This document shows, one piece after another, positions 8,879-17,566 of a stretch of DNA of 33,240 bases. Numbering within the stretch: the first letter of the stretch is position 1; each line of letters starts with the position of its first letter. Both the position numbers and the translations under genes were made by a program. The notes under the pieces are model-generated. The model made no database searches. It had not been told where the DNA came from and saw only the letters and a program-made list of their open reading frames with translations. Origin of the DNA: Hyphomonadaceae bacterium. GTDB lineage: Bacteria; Pseudomonadota; Alphaproteobacteria; Caulobacterales; Aquidulcibacteraceae. The DNA lies in NCBI GenBank assembly GCA_021731965.1, contig JAKFWI010000025.1, positions 1 to 33,240 of the forward strand, written 5' to 3'.

Positions 8879-10762
8879 ATGATGGCGGACGATGAGCATG
8901 GCGCGGCATCGGATGCCGAGTTTCACGCACGTGCAGCGCGCTGGCACGGCGATCTAAATCGCGCTTTGCACGCGCTGTATGGTGAGAGGGCGGATTTCGC
9001 CGCGTGGCAGGCCAAGGCCCTGCAGATTGCGCTGGAAGCGCATCGGGCGCGCCCCGCCGCCTTGCGGGCGTTGGATCGGGCGCGCGAAGCGGATCCGGCC
9101 TGGTTTTTGGCCCCCGATCGCATCGGCTATTCCTGTTATGTGGATCGCTTCGCCGGCACCCTTGAGGGCGTAAGCGCGCGCATCGGTTACTTGCAGGAAT
9201 TGGGGGTCACCTATCTGCATTTGCTGCCATTTTTGAAGATGCGGCCGGGCTGTAATGATGGCGGCTTTGCCGTATCGAGCTATCGGGCGGTGGAGCCAAG
9301 CCTCGGCGACATGCACGATCTCGCGGCCCTGGCGCAGCGCCTGCGCGCAGGCGGCATCAGCCTTTGCGCTGATCTCCTGTGCAACCACACCGCCGACGAT
9401 CACGAATGGGCGCTGCGGGCCAAAGCCGGGGATGCCCATTATCGCGATTATTATTTGACCTTTGCCGATGAGGCACAAACCAAGGCCTTTGAGGCCCATC
9501 TCGGGCAGGTCTTTGCCGTTACGGCTCCCGGCAATTTCACTTTTTCACCTGAGCTGCAGGCCTGGGTGTGGACCACGTTTTACCCCTATCAATGGGATCT
9601 CAATTTCGCCAATCCGGCGGTCTTGCTGGAAATGGCTGCGGCCATGTTGAATTTGGCCAATCACGGGGTGGAGGTGTTTCGGCTCGATTCGGCGCCTTTT
9701 CTTTGGAAGCGGCTGGGCGGCGATTGCCAGAACGAGCCGCAGGCCCATGCCATCATCCAGGCCCTGCGGGCCTTGGCGGCGATCGCGGTTCCGGCTGTGG
9801 CCCTGAAGGCCGAGGCCATCGTCCCGGCGGCGCAGCTGGTGGATTATCTTGGCATTGGCCCATCGGCGGGCAAGGAATGCCATCTCGCCTACAATACCAA
9901 TTTGATGACCCTGCAATGGGCGGCGCTGGCGCGCGGCAATGCCGAATTGCTGGCCGAGGGGCTGATGGCCATGCCGCGCCCGCCGCCAAACACGGGCTGG
10001 CTTTCTTATGTGCGCTGCCACGATGATATCGGTTGGGGCGTCCTGCGCGGTGGCCCGGAGGGCAAAGCGCGCGATTGGGAGGCGCTGCGCGGGTTTTTGA
10101 GCAAATTCTACGCAGGCGAGACGGAAAATTCCTTCGCCAGCGGCGCGGCTTTCCAAGTGACCAATGCGCAAGCCGTGCACGGCACCTCCGGCAGCTTGGC
10201 CTCTTTATGCGGGCTGGAGCGGGCGCTGCTGGCCGGCGATGCAGGGGAAATGGATCTGGCGGTGCGCCGTATTTTGCTGATGGCGGCGGTCTCCTTCGCG
10301 TTTGGCGGCGTGGCCTTGATCAATATGGGCGATGAGCTGGGCCAGCTGAATGATCTCACCTTTGCGCAGGGGCCGCGATATGACGGGGATGGCCGTTGGC
10401 TGCACCGCGGGGCCATGGATTGGGGGCAGGCGGCGCTGCGCACTGCGCTGGGATCGATCCCCGGGCGCGTGTTTAGGGGCTTTCAGGCCCTGGCCCGCGC
10501 CCGCGCCACTTTGCCCTTGGGCCGCGCCCCCGATCTGGTGGAAACCGGGCCTGCATCGGTGCTGCGCATGCATCATCGCCAAAGCGGCGCGCATTTTCTG
10601 CTTCTGGCCAATTTTTCGCCGCGCGAAGTGCCGGTTGCTTTACCTGCTGGGGTGTGGCGCGATGTCTTGCAGGATAAGGACGGCCTAAGCGGCGAACTGC
10701 CCCTGGAGGGCTATGGCGCGCGCTGGCTGTTAAGGGCGGGTATCGTGAATAAGACGGGCTAG
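8879..10762 (+). CDS. Amylosucrase-type GH13 enzyme
   Basis: Colinear with amylosucrase motifs: DRIGYSCYVDRFAGTLEGVSARIGYLQELGVTYLHLLPFLK, DGGFAVSSYR, CNHTADDHEWA, VWTTFYPYQWDLNFANP, FRLDSAPFLWKRLG (nucleophile Asp), LKAEAIV (acid/base Glu), RCHDDIGW. No signal peptide visible. Second ATG at 8882 is an alternative start. Confidence 0.9.
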   Translation: MMADDEHGAASDAEFHARAARWHGDLNRALHALYGERADFAAWQAKALQIALEAHRARPAALRALDRAREADPAWFLAPDRIGYSCYVDRFAGTLEGVSARIGYLQELGVTYLHLLPFLKMRPGCNDGGFAVSSYRAVEPSLGDMHDLAALAQRLRAGGISLCADLLCNHTADDHEWALRAKAGDAHYRDYYLTFADEAQTKAFEAHLGQVFAVTAPGNFTFSPELQAWVWTTFYPYQWDLNFANPAVLLEMAAAMLNLANHGVEVFRLDSAPFLWKRLGGDCQNEPQAHAIIQALRALAAIAVPAVALKAEAIVPAAQLVDYLGIGPSAGKECHLAYNTNLMTLQWAALARGNAELLAEGLMAMPRPPPNTGWLSYVRCHDDIGWGVLRGGPEGKARDWEALRGFLSKFYAGETENSFASGAAFQVTNAQAVHGTSGSLASLCGLERALLAGDAGEMDLAVRRILLMAAVSFAFGGVALINMGDELGQLNDLTFAQGPRYDGDGRWLHRGAMDWGQAALRTALGSIPGRVFRGFQALARARATLPLGRAPDLVETGPASVLRMHHRQSGAHFLLLANFSPREVPVALPAGVWRDVLQDKDGLSGELPLEGYGARWLLRAGIVNKTG

Positions 10763-10763
10763 A

Positions 10764-10809
10764 GCGGATCCCGATTTGACCTATCGCAGGTCAAATCGGG
10801 TGAATCCGC
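10764..10809. repeat. Long hairpin immediately after amylosucrase stop codon
   Basis: CCCGATTTGACCT (10770-10782) / AGGTCAAATCGGG (10788-10800), perfect 13-bp stem with 5-nt loop, plus outer arms GCGGAT (10764-10769) / ATCCGC (10804-10809). Confidence 0.8.
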
Positions 10810-10822
10810 CCTACACTTAGTG

Positions 10823-10875
10823 ATTAAACCCGTTCTCGTCCCAAAACCGCATCACACTTTTCGGGAACGGGTCTA
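10823..10875 (+). repeat. Dispersed intergenic palindromic repeat, copy 1
   Basis: ACCCGTTCtcgtcccaAAACCGCATCACACTTTTCggGAACGGGT; arms ACCCGTTC/GAACGGGT are complementary, and the core AAAACCGCATCACA-TTTTC recurs at 33130-33150. Confidence 0.75.
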
Positions 10876-10892
10876 AGCTTGGAGACATGGCC

Positions 10893-11783
10893 ATGAGCGA
10901 TGCGCCGGTTTTTTTTGGCCTGGAGGCTGGCGGCACCAAATGCGTGTGCTTGGTGGCTCGTGGGGCGGATGCCATTCTGGCCCAGGCCGCTTTGCCCACC
11001 ACCAATCCGGCGCAGACGATCGGCGCGGCGCGCGCGTTCTTTACCGAGGCCAGCGCCTGGGTGCGCCCAGCGGGATGCGGCATCGCTTCGTTCGGGCCGA
11101 TCCAACTCGATACCGAGGCCGCGGATTTTGGCCACATCGCCAATACGCCCAAGCCAGGCTGGAGCGGCGCGGATATGCGCCAGGTGTTCGCCGGGTTCGA
11201 TGCGCCGCTGGCGCTGGAAACCGATGTCAACGGCGCAGCGCTGGCCGAATGGATTTGGGGCGCGGGCCGGGGCTTGCGCAGCTTTGCTTACGCCACCATT
11301 GGCACCGGCATCGGTGCGGGCGTGCTGCGCGATGGGCGCGCCTTGCGCGGAGCGTGGCATTTCGAATTGGGGCATCTGCGCCCGCGCCGCGCGCAGGGCG
11401 ATGACTTTGCCGGAACATGCCCCTTTCACGGCGATTGCCTTGAGGGTTTGGCTAGCGGCCCGGCGATCCAGGCACGATGGGGCGTGCCGCTTTCGGCGCT
11501 GGCGGATGATCACCCGGCCCACGCCATGCAGGCTGAGTATCTTGGCCAATTGTGCGCCGCTTTGGCTTTTGCCCACGCGCCGGAACGCATCGTTCTCGGC
11601 GGCGGGGTGATGCAGGTGCCGGGCTTGCTGGAGCGCACAGCTAGCGCTGCTCATGCGTTGATCGGGGGTTATGCCTCCTGGCCAGCGGCGCTTGACAGTT
11701 CGGGCTTTGTGCAGAGGCCGCTATTGGGTGATCGCGCTGGGCCCTTGGGGGCGATCGCCTTGGCGATGCGCGCTGCGGGCTAG
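10893..11783 (+). CDS. ROK-family fructokinase
   Basis: N-terminal FFGLEAGGTKCVCLVA phosphate-binding motif, ATIGTGIGAGVLRDGRALRGAWHFELGHLRPRR, zinc-type CPFHGDCLEGLASGPAI. Start at 10893 is 8 nt after GGAG; 10887 is the alternative. Confidence 0.9.
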   Translation: MSDAPVFFGLEAGGTKCVCLVARGADAILAQAALPTTNPAQTIGAARAFFTEASAWVRPAGCGIASFGPIQLDTEAADFGHIANTPKPGWSGADMRQVFAGFDAPLALETDVNGAALAEWIWGAGRGLRSFAYATIGTGIGAGVLRDGRALRGAWHFELGHLRPRRAQGDDFAGTCPFHGDCLEGLASGPAIQARWGVPLSALADDHPAHAMQAEYLGQLCAALAFAHAPERIVLGGGVMQVPGLLERTASAAHALIGGYASWPAALDSSGFVQRPLLGDRAGPLGAIALAMRAAG

Positions 11784-12061
11784 CAGGCTGCTGAAGAACT
11801 CCAGCGCGGCCGCGACGGCAAGAATTTTTTGCTCTTCCTGAGCAGGAGCCGGGTGCAGCGCGATGCGGGGCATCGGGCCAGACCGGCGACGCACTCAGGA
11901 TAAAAAATCCTGCCGTCCTAGAGGGATGCGGCCGATTTCGGCTTCGGGTTCGTCGTGTCCCAGCCCCCGGTGCACCGCTACGCGAACTGGGCCTCTCCTG
12001 CCCGAAAGCGCAAAATCGGCTTCGCATCGCGGCTCGCGGGAGTCCTTCAACAGCCTGCTAG
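11780..12061. mobile_element. MITE-like non-autonomous element with ~30-bp terminal inverted repeats and CTAG at both ends
   Basis: Left end CTAG-CAGGCTGCTGAAGAACTCCAGCGCGGCCGCG, right end (reverse complement) CTAG-CAGGCTGTTGAAGGACTCCCGCGAGCCGCG. Internal inverted repeats 11816-11842/11894-11915 and 11925-11948/12001-12028. No convincing ORF inside. Confidence 0.78.
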
Positions 12062-12513
12062 GCCGTTCTCAGGTCTTGGCGCAGGCGCGCTTCTGGCGGC
12101 AGGCCCCGGCCTGGCAAGGTGCGCACACCTTGGCAGAATTGCTCGGCATGGATCAAGAAGCGCAGCACTTCGCGGGCTGGCATGCTGCGCAACAGCGCTG
12201 GCGGCTCCATCGGCACGAAGGCCATCGACCAGTCGGGAAAGGCCCGGCCCTTGACCTCCACACCCAGGATTTGCTGCACATCGCTGTGGCGCGGATCTGT
12301 CTTGATGCGGGCATAGAGTTCCAACACCCGGCTTTCCTCCCCTTCCAGCGATTGGATGAAGGCCTGGAGGCTGTAGGCCAAGACGCCCGTCAAATGCTGG
12401 TGGCTGTTATGGCTCAAGCATTGGCGACGGATATCGTGGACGAGATCGACCAGGTCATCTTCATCCAGCCCAGGCGGGGGGCTGGAAACATAGATCAGGC
12501 GGAAAACCCCCAT
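12058..12513 (-). CDS. BLUF-domain blue-light photoreceptor protein
   Basis: MGVFRLIYVSSPPPG...CLSHNSHQHLTGVLAYSLQAFIQSLEGEESRVLELYARIKTDPRHSDVQ...RAFPDWSMAFV: BLUF-type Tyr, Asn, Gln and Trp positions present. Start at 12513 preceded by AGGAGA; the track start at 12591 is too long. Confidence 0.88.
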   Translation of the reverse strand: MGVFRLIYVSSPPPGLDEDDLVDLVHDIRRQCLSHNSHQHLTGVLAYSLQAFIQSLEGEESRVLELYARIKTDPRHSDVQQILGVEVKGRAFPDWSMAFVPMEPPALLRSMPAREVLRFLIHAEQFCQGVRTLPGRGLPPEARLRQDLRTA

Positions 12514-12624
12514 ATTCGTCTCCTGGGCCGCACGTGCACCGCAACCTCTAGCAGCAAAGGCTGCGTTGATTGCCATCGCGTTAAGCCGCAAGCGCGGTTG
12601 CGCCAGGGGGGCGGATCGAAGCGT

Positions 12625-14631
12625 TCAGCCAGGCGGCATTTTTTCTTTTAAAAACCGATCGATCTCCACAAGGAATTGCGTGCGCCCGTCCCAGGTTGAA
12701 AACCAGTGATCATCACCTTTCAGCACAACAGTCTGCACATTCTTGTTGGCCGCCTTCAGCGCATTGATCATGGCTTTGGGTTGTTCGGCAGGCACCACGC
12801 TATCTTCGGTGGAATAGACCACCAAGACCGGGGCCTTTACCGCCTGCGCGAGATGGACCGGTGAGGCGGCGCGCAGCTTTTCAAGCGCCGTGCTGGGATC
12901 GCCCATGGACCCGCGCCAGAAATCATAGACGGAGCTGTTCCCGCCCGAATTTTCCTTGGTGCGCCGCAGCATCAATTCCAGATCGGACACCCCATTGACG
13001 CTGACGGCGCAGGCATAGCGATCAGGGGTGAGGGTGATTCCGGCGAGGGCCGCATAGCCGCCATAGCTCGCCCCCATGATGCACACGCGCGATCCATCCA
13101 CCATGCCGGCCTTGATCAAGGCCGCCACGCCATCTTCGGCATCGGTTTGCATCAGCCCGCCCCATTGGCCCTTGCCCGCCGATTCCCATTTTCGGCCAAA
13201 GCCGGAAGACCCCCGGAAATTCGGCTGCAACACCGCATACCCGCGGGACGCCAGAAACTGGGACCAGAAATCATATTGCCACACATCGCGGCTGTGCGGG
13301 CCGCCATGCACCAGAAGAATGAGGGGGAGATTCTTTGCCTCTCGGCCGCGCGGCACGGTGAGATAGCCGGGGATGCGTACGCCATCGCGGGCCTTGAATT
13401 TGATGGATTGCACGGGGGAGATGGCCGCCTCCGGCAAATCCGGGTAATCGCTGGTGATCCGCGTCAATTTCCGGTCGGCCGGCTCGAACAAATAATAATT
13501 GCCGGCTGAAAGCTCGCTCGTGCGGCCATAGACAATGAAACGGGCCCGATCCCGAGACCAATCGATCAGCCGCGCCTCGCCATCGGCGAAAAAATCCTGG
13601 ATCGCCTCATAATAACTGACCAGCGTGGAATCGAAGAAATGCTGGCGCTCGGTGAATGCATCGGTGTAACGCGCCCCGATGATCAGATGCGTGTGGGGAT
13701 CCATGATCACCCCATCGACATCAAACCCCGGAATTTCGAAAAAGACGCTCTTTTCGCCAGTTTTCAGATCGACGGCGATCAGCTTGTCGGTATCGCCTTC
13801 CAGCGCCTCGTCATCATAGGCATTGCTGGTGATCAAGCGCCCATCGGCGGCCAGCCCGAACAAAGCTGGGCCAAGGCCGGTCAAGGATTGCCCCTCGGCG
13901 ATCTTTCTGCGTGGCCCCTCGCCATGCGCATAAAGCGCCCAGATATTGGCCTTTTCATCCAGCGTGTCGATGCTGGCGACGATCTTGCCCGAGGGATCCA
14001 ATTCGATGGCCCGGGTTTTGGGCGTGGCAGTGGCGGTAACGGATGCACTGCCGCTGCGCAGATTGACACGGAATACAGCGAGCTTGGCCCCGGCATCCGG
14101 GCTGGTACGCGAAATCATCCGGCCGAAGCCAGGATCGCCCTCGATCGGGGCCAACACATAGCTGAGATTTGTGTCGGCCCAGCTATCGGCCTCTCTATCC
14201 ATCAACAATACCTGCTTGCGCGTTTTCAGATCGGCCGTGCCGGTGCGAAAATACTCAAGCTGACGGCGCGCACCGGTGAAATAATAGCCCGCAGCCGCGG
14301 CGCGATCGGAGGGAATTGTTGTGCTGAAAGTATATCTGGCCAGATCGCTGTCGATCCAATCCACCCCGCGCAGCACCTGATCCTTCTGGGTGCGCGCGCC
14401 ATAGACCATCTTGGCCGATTCCAAATCCACAATCGCGACAACCGAAAATTCCGGCGTATTCAGCGCCTCGGCGATCTTCGTGCCGTCGGGGGAGATGGCC
14501 ATCCCGGCCACTTGCGGCAGGCGGCCAAATTCCTGCGCCGGGATTTCTGCGGGGGAGGCCGATTGGCCAAACACCGGTTCGATCCCGATCCAGAGGAGGA
14601 GAAGAAGGGCTCGCAACATTGTGCGCGGCAT
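12625..14631 (-). CDS. S9-family (prolyl oligopeptidase / acylaminoacyl-peptidase-like) serine peptidase, exported
   Basis: Signal peptide; C-terminal alpha/beta hydrolase domain with VHGGPHSRDVWQYDFWSQFLASRGYAVLQPNFRGSSGFG, nucleophile elbow GASYGGYAAL, VYSTEDSVVP and GDDHWF. Confidence 0.92.
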   Translation of the reverse strand: MPRTMLRALLLLLWIGIEPVFGQSASPAEIPAQEFGRLPQVAGMAISPDGTKIAEALNTPEFSVVAIVDLESAKMVYGARTQKDQVLRGVDWIDSDLARYTFSTTIPSDRAAAAGYYFTGARRQLEYFRTGTADLKTRKQVLLMDREADSWADTNLSYVLAPIEGDPGFGRMISRTSPDAGAKLAVFRVNLRSGSASVTATATPKTRAIELDPSGKIVASIDTLDEKANIWALYAHGEGPRRKIAEGQSLTGLGPALFGLAADGRLITSNAYDDEALEGDTDKLIAVDLKTGEKSVFFEIPGFDVDGVIMDPHTHLIIGARYTDAFTERQHFFDSTLVSYYEAIQDFFADGEARLIDWSRDRARFIVYGRTSELSAGNYYLFEPADRKLTRITSDYPDLPEAAISPVQSIKFKARDGVRIPGYLTVPRGREAKNLPLILLVHGGPHSRDVWQYDFWSQFLASRGYAVLQPNFRGSSGFGRKWESAGKGQWGGLMQTDAEDGVAALIKAGMVDGSRVCIMGASYGGYAALAGITLTPDRYACAVSVNGVSDLELMLRRTKENSGGNSSVYDFWRGSMGDPSTALEKLRAASPVHLAQAVKAPVLVVYSTEDSVVPAEQPKAMINALKAANKNVQTVVLKGDDHWFSTWDGRTQFLVEIDRFLKEKMPPG

Positions 14632-14708
14632 GCATGGCCTCCCCTGATGGCTTTCAGCGAGGCAAGTTCAGCACGGCCCAGCCTGCGCGGTCAAGGCACT
14701 TGCCCTCT

Positions 14709-15695
14709 TTACGCCACTTTGATCCGCGTTGCCGCCTCTGGCAGATCCTGGCCGAAGGCGCGCTGATAAAACTCCGCCACCGTGGGCCTCTCCAGCTCAT
14801 CGCATTTGTTGAGGAAGGTGACGCGGAAGGCATGGGCGGTTTCGCCGAAGATCACCGCGTTTTCCGCCCAAGTGATCACGGTGCGCGGGCTCATCACCGT
14901 GGAAATATCGCCGTTCATGAAGGCGTTGCGCGTCATATCGGCCACGCGCACCATGGCATGGATTTGGCGCATTCCCTCGGCATTTTGGTAGGACGCCACC
15001 TTGGCGAGCACGATTTCCACTTCCGCATCATGGGCGAGATAATTCAGCGTCGTCACCACGGACCAGCGATCCATCTGGCCTTGGTTGAGCTGCTGCGTGC
15101 CATGGTAAAGCCCCGTTGTATCGCCCAGCCCCACGGTGTTGGTGGTGGAAAATAGCCGGAAAAATGGGTGGGGGCTGATGACGCGGTTTTGATCCAGCAA
15201 GGTCAGCTTGCCTGAGGCCTCCAGCACGCGCTGGATGACGAACATCACATCTGGGCGCCCGGCATCATATTCATCGAACACGATGGCCATGGGCCGCTGC
15301 AAGGCCCACGGCAAAATGCCTTCGCGAAACTCGGTGATTTGCTTGCCATCCTTCAAGACGATGGCATCCTTGCCAACGAGATCGATGCGGCTGACATGGC
15401 TATCGAGATTGACGCGGATCATCGGCCAGTTCAGCCGCGCGGCCACCTGCTCGATATGCGTGGATTTGCCGGTGCCGTGATAGCCCTGCACCATGACGCG
15501 GCGGTTGAAGGCAAAGCCCGCCAAAATGGCCAAGGTGGTCTGCGGATCGAAGCGATAGGCCGTATCGAGTTCGGGCACGTATTCGCTGCGGGCCGAAAAG
15601 GCCGGCACTTTCATCTCGCTGTTGACGCCGAACACGTCCCGGGCGGACAGTTCGCGGTCGGGCAGGGCTTTGGTCGAGTCATTCACGGTGCTCAT
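14709..15695 (-). CDS. cobS: CobS-like AAA+ ATPase (aerobic cobaltochelatase subunit)
   Basis: Walker [10 protein letters not shown], Walker B-like [78 protein letters not shown], as in CobS. Confidence 0.9.
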   Translation of the reverse strand: MSTVNDSTKALPDRELSARDVFGVNSEMKVPAFSARSEYVPELDTAYRFDPQTTLAILAGFAFNRRVMVQGYHGTGKSTHIEQVAARLNWPMIRVNLDSHVSRIDLVGKDAIVLKDGKQITEFREGILPWALQRPMAIVFDEYDAGRPDVMFVIQRVLEASGKLTLLDQNRVISPHPFFRLFSTTNTVGLGDTTGLYHGTQQLNQGQMDRWSVVTTLNYLAHDAEVEIVLAKVASYQNAEGMRQIHAMVRVADMTRNAFMNGDISTVMSPRTVITWAENAVIFGETAHAFRVTFLNKCDELERPTVAEFYQRAFGQDLPEAATRIKVA

Positions 15696-15738
15696 CGGCC
15701 TATGTAGGCGGGCTTATGGCCCAAAGCCAAGGGGCCGC

Positions 15739-16080
15739 TCAGCGACTTTTTCCACTGGGGCCGGGCTTGGCACGCGTATGCGCACCCAGCCATGCGATTA
15801 TGCCAACCAGCGTATCGGAGGGGATGAAGGCGTCGAACTGCTCGGTGATATCCAGCATTTCCCAGGCGGCCAATAGCCCCAGGGGTCCCCACAGGAAAAC
15901 CAGGCCCACGAGCCCGAGCGCCTCGGCACCAAAGCTGAGCCCGATGAACAGGCGCCCAAAAGTGAAATCCCAGAAATCAGCGCCGGCGCACAGCGCAAGT
16001 TTGATCCAGACGGGCCAATCGATCCCGCGTTGAAGATTCCACCAGGCGCGCGGGCGCGTGTTTACATCCATGGCCATCAC
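15739..16080 (-). CDS. Small membrane protein of unknown function
   Basis: 113 aa with hydrophobic stretches (LFIGLSFGAEALGLVGLVFLWGPLGLLAAWEMLDI); plausible spacing between neighbours; no family recognised. Confidence 0.6.
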   Translation of the reverse strand: MMAMDVNTRPRAWWNLQRGIDWPVWIKLALCAGADFWDFTFGRLFIGLSFGAEALGLVGLVFLWGPLGLLAAWEMLDITEQFDAFIPSDTLVGIIAWLGAHTRAKPGPSGKSR

Positions 16081-16099
16081 CCAGCCGGATTAGCCGGCC

Positions 16100-17488
16100 T
16101 CAAAAGGATACATCCACTTCTGCAAAGGCGAACAGCGGTGAAACACTGCGCCCATTGGGGGCATTGCTTTCGAAATTCGCGTCCAGCAGGGCAACGCCGC
16201 CCACGTCAAAGCGCAGCGCATTGGGGATCAGCCAATAGCGCCCCGTGATTTCCAATTGGTGGCCGGCAAAGCGGCCCGATTGGCCGCTGGGATCGCGGAT
16301 GCCGGCCGCGAAGGCATCGCGGGCCTGCGCCAGAAACAAGGCGCGGTAGAATAGCGCCCCGCTGAAGCGCGGATTGGGCGCGATATCCAGGCGCAAAGCC
16401 GGGCTGGTGATATTGCCGACTGGCACGTCATTGAGCAGACCGCGCGGGCCAAAATCGGCGCGGCGCGGGCCGAACAGGCTGTCAAAGCGCCCGGAAATGC
16501 CATCATTGGGATCGGCATCGCCGCTGCCATAATCATAGATAAAGGCGAGGCGCGGCTTCCATGGGCTCGCCCAGGTATAGCCCAAAGTGGCGTGCACATA
16601 AGCCGCCCGGACCGAAAGATCGCGGATATTGGCCGGATTGTTCGAGCTGCGCGCACTGCCGCGCTGGACGCCGCCTTCGAGTTCGAAATCCCAGGCCCTG
16701 GGGGCCGGGAGGCGCAGGATGCGCGCGCCCGGTGTGTAAAACTCCCGATCCAGGGTTTGGAAGCGGCCATCCTGCTCATCCACGGCGAACAGAAAGATTT
16801 CGCCGCTGGAATGGAAGGGCAAATCCTTGCGCCGCAACAGCGCGCCCCAGAAAGTGAGATCGAAGGTTTCGGTATCGAACACCACTTTGTTGTTCAGCAC
16901 GCTATCGCGATCATTGGGCAGGCGCGTATGGGGCAAGGTATAAAACAGCGTGGCTTCGGTGTTTTTGGCATCGGTCCAATCCACGCGCAGGCCAGTGAAG
17001 GCATTGGTGGCATTGCGAAAGGCATGGCGCCCGGCCAGCCGGGCAGAGCCAAGATTCATGGTGAAGCGGCCGAACTGGGCATCCAGCTTGTCGCCGGGTG
17101 CCAGCACGCTTTTCAGCGTCACTGCGCCATAAGCCTGGACCAATTCGGCCGCGTTCACATCGTCGGCGGTGACGCCGCTGCCCACATCGGTGAGATAAGA
17201 GCGGGAATCGATCAGCTCCGCGCCGATGCGAAAGGGGGCGAATTTGGCCTCCGCGAACAGATTGGTGCGCAGGAAAAGGCCCTGGTCGGAGCCGGTCAGG
17301 CCTGGGCGGAACTGGCGGCTCAAGGTTTCGTATCGGGCGCGGAAATCACCGCGCAGCGTCAGCCAATCGGGCAAATCCAGCGCATCATGGATTTTCCATG
17401 GCTTGGCTGGGCTGGCATTGGTTTGGGCGTACGCCGTGCACGCGGGCGTCAAAGCCAAAGCGAGAGCGGTCAACGCAAAGAGTTTCAT
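16100..17488 (-). CDS. Alginate-export-family-like outer-membrane beta-barrel protein
   Basis: Signal peptide; LTLRGDFRARYETLSRQFRPGLTGSDQGLFLRTNLFAEAKFAPFRIGAELIDSRSYL, DAQFGRFTMNLGSARLAGRHAFRNATNAFTGLRVD; ends in a terminal strand AEVDVSF. Confidence 0.85.
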   Translation of the reverse strand: MKLFALTALALALTPACTAYAQTNASPAKPWKIHDALDLPDWLTLRGDFRARYETLSRQFRPGLTGSDQGLFLRTNLFAEAKFAPFRIGAELIDSRSYLTDVGSGVTADDVNAAELVQAYGAVTLKSVLAPGDKLDAQFGRFTMNLGSARLAGRHAFRNATNAFTGLRVDWTDAKNTEATLFYTLPHTRLPNDRDSVLNNKVVFDTETFDLTFWGALLRRKDLPFHSSGEIFLFAVDEQDGRFQTLDREFYTPGARILRLPAPRAWDFELEGGVQRGSARSSNNPANIRDLSVRAAYVHATLGYTWASPWKPRLAFIYDYGSGDADPNDGISGRFDSLFGPRRADFGPRGLLNDVPVGNITSPALRLDIAPNPRFSGALFYRALFLAQARDAFAAGIRDPSGQSGRFAGHQLEITGRYWLIPNALRFDVGGVALLDANFESNAPNGRSVSPLFAFAEVDVSF

Positions 17489-17566
17489 GAGGCTTCAGTG
17501 GGCGTGGGGAGGGAGAAGCGCAAGCCAAAGGCTGGCACTATCACACGCGTTTGAGGAAAGGTGCGC

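Noticed and set aside
11863-12651. 262-aa forward ORF starting inside the MITE-like element
   Set aside because: Continues antisense through the BLUF gene; not evidence for an element-encoded transposase.
13639-14766. 375-aa forward ORF
   Set aside because: Antisense to the S9 peptidase, which has clear catalytic motifs.
16592-17554. 320-aa forward ORF
   Set aside because: Antisense to the alginate-export-like porin; no domain signature.
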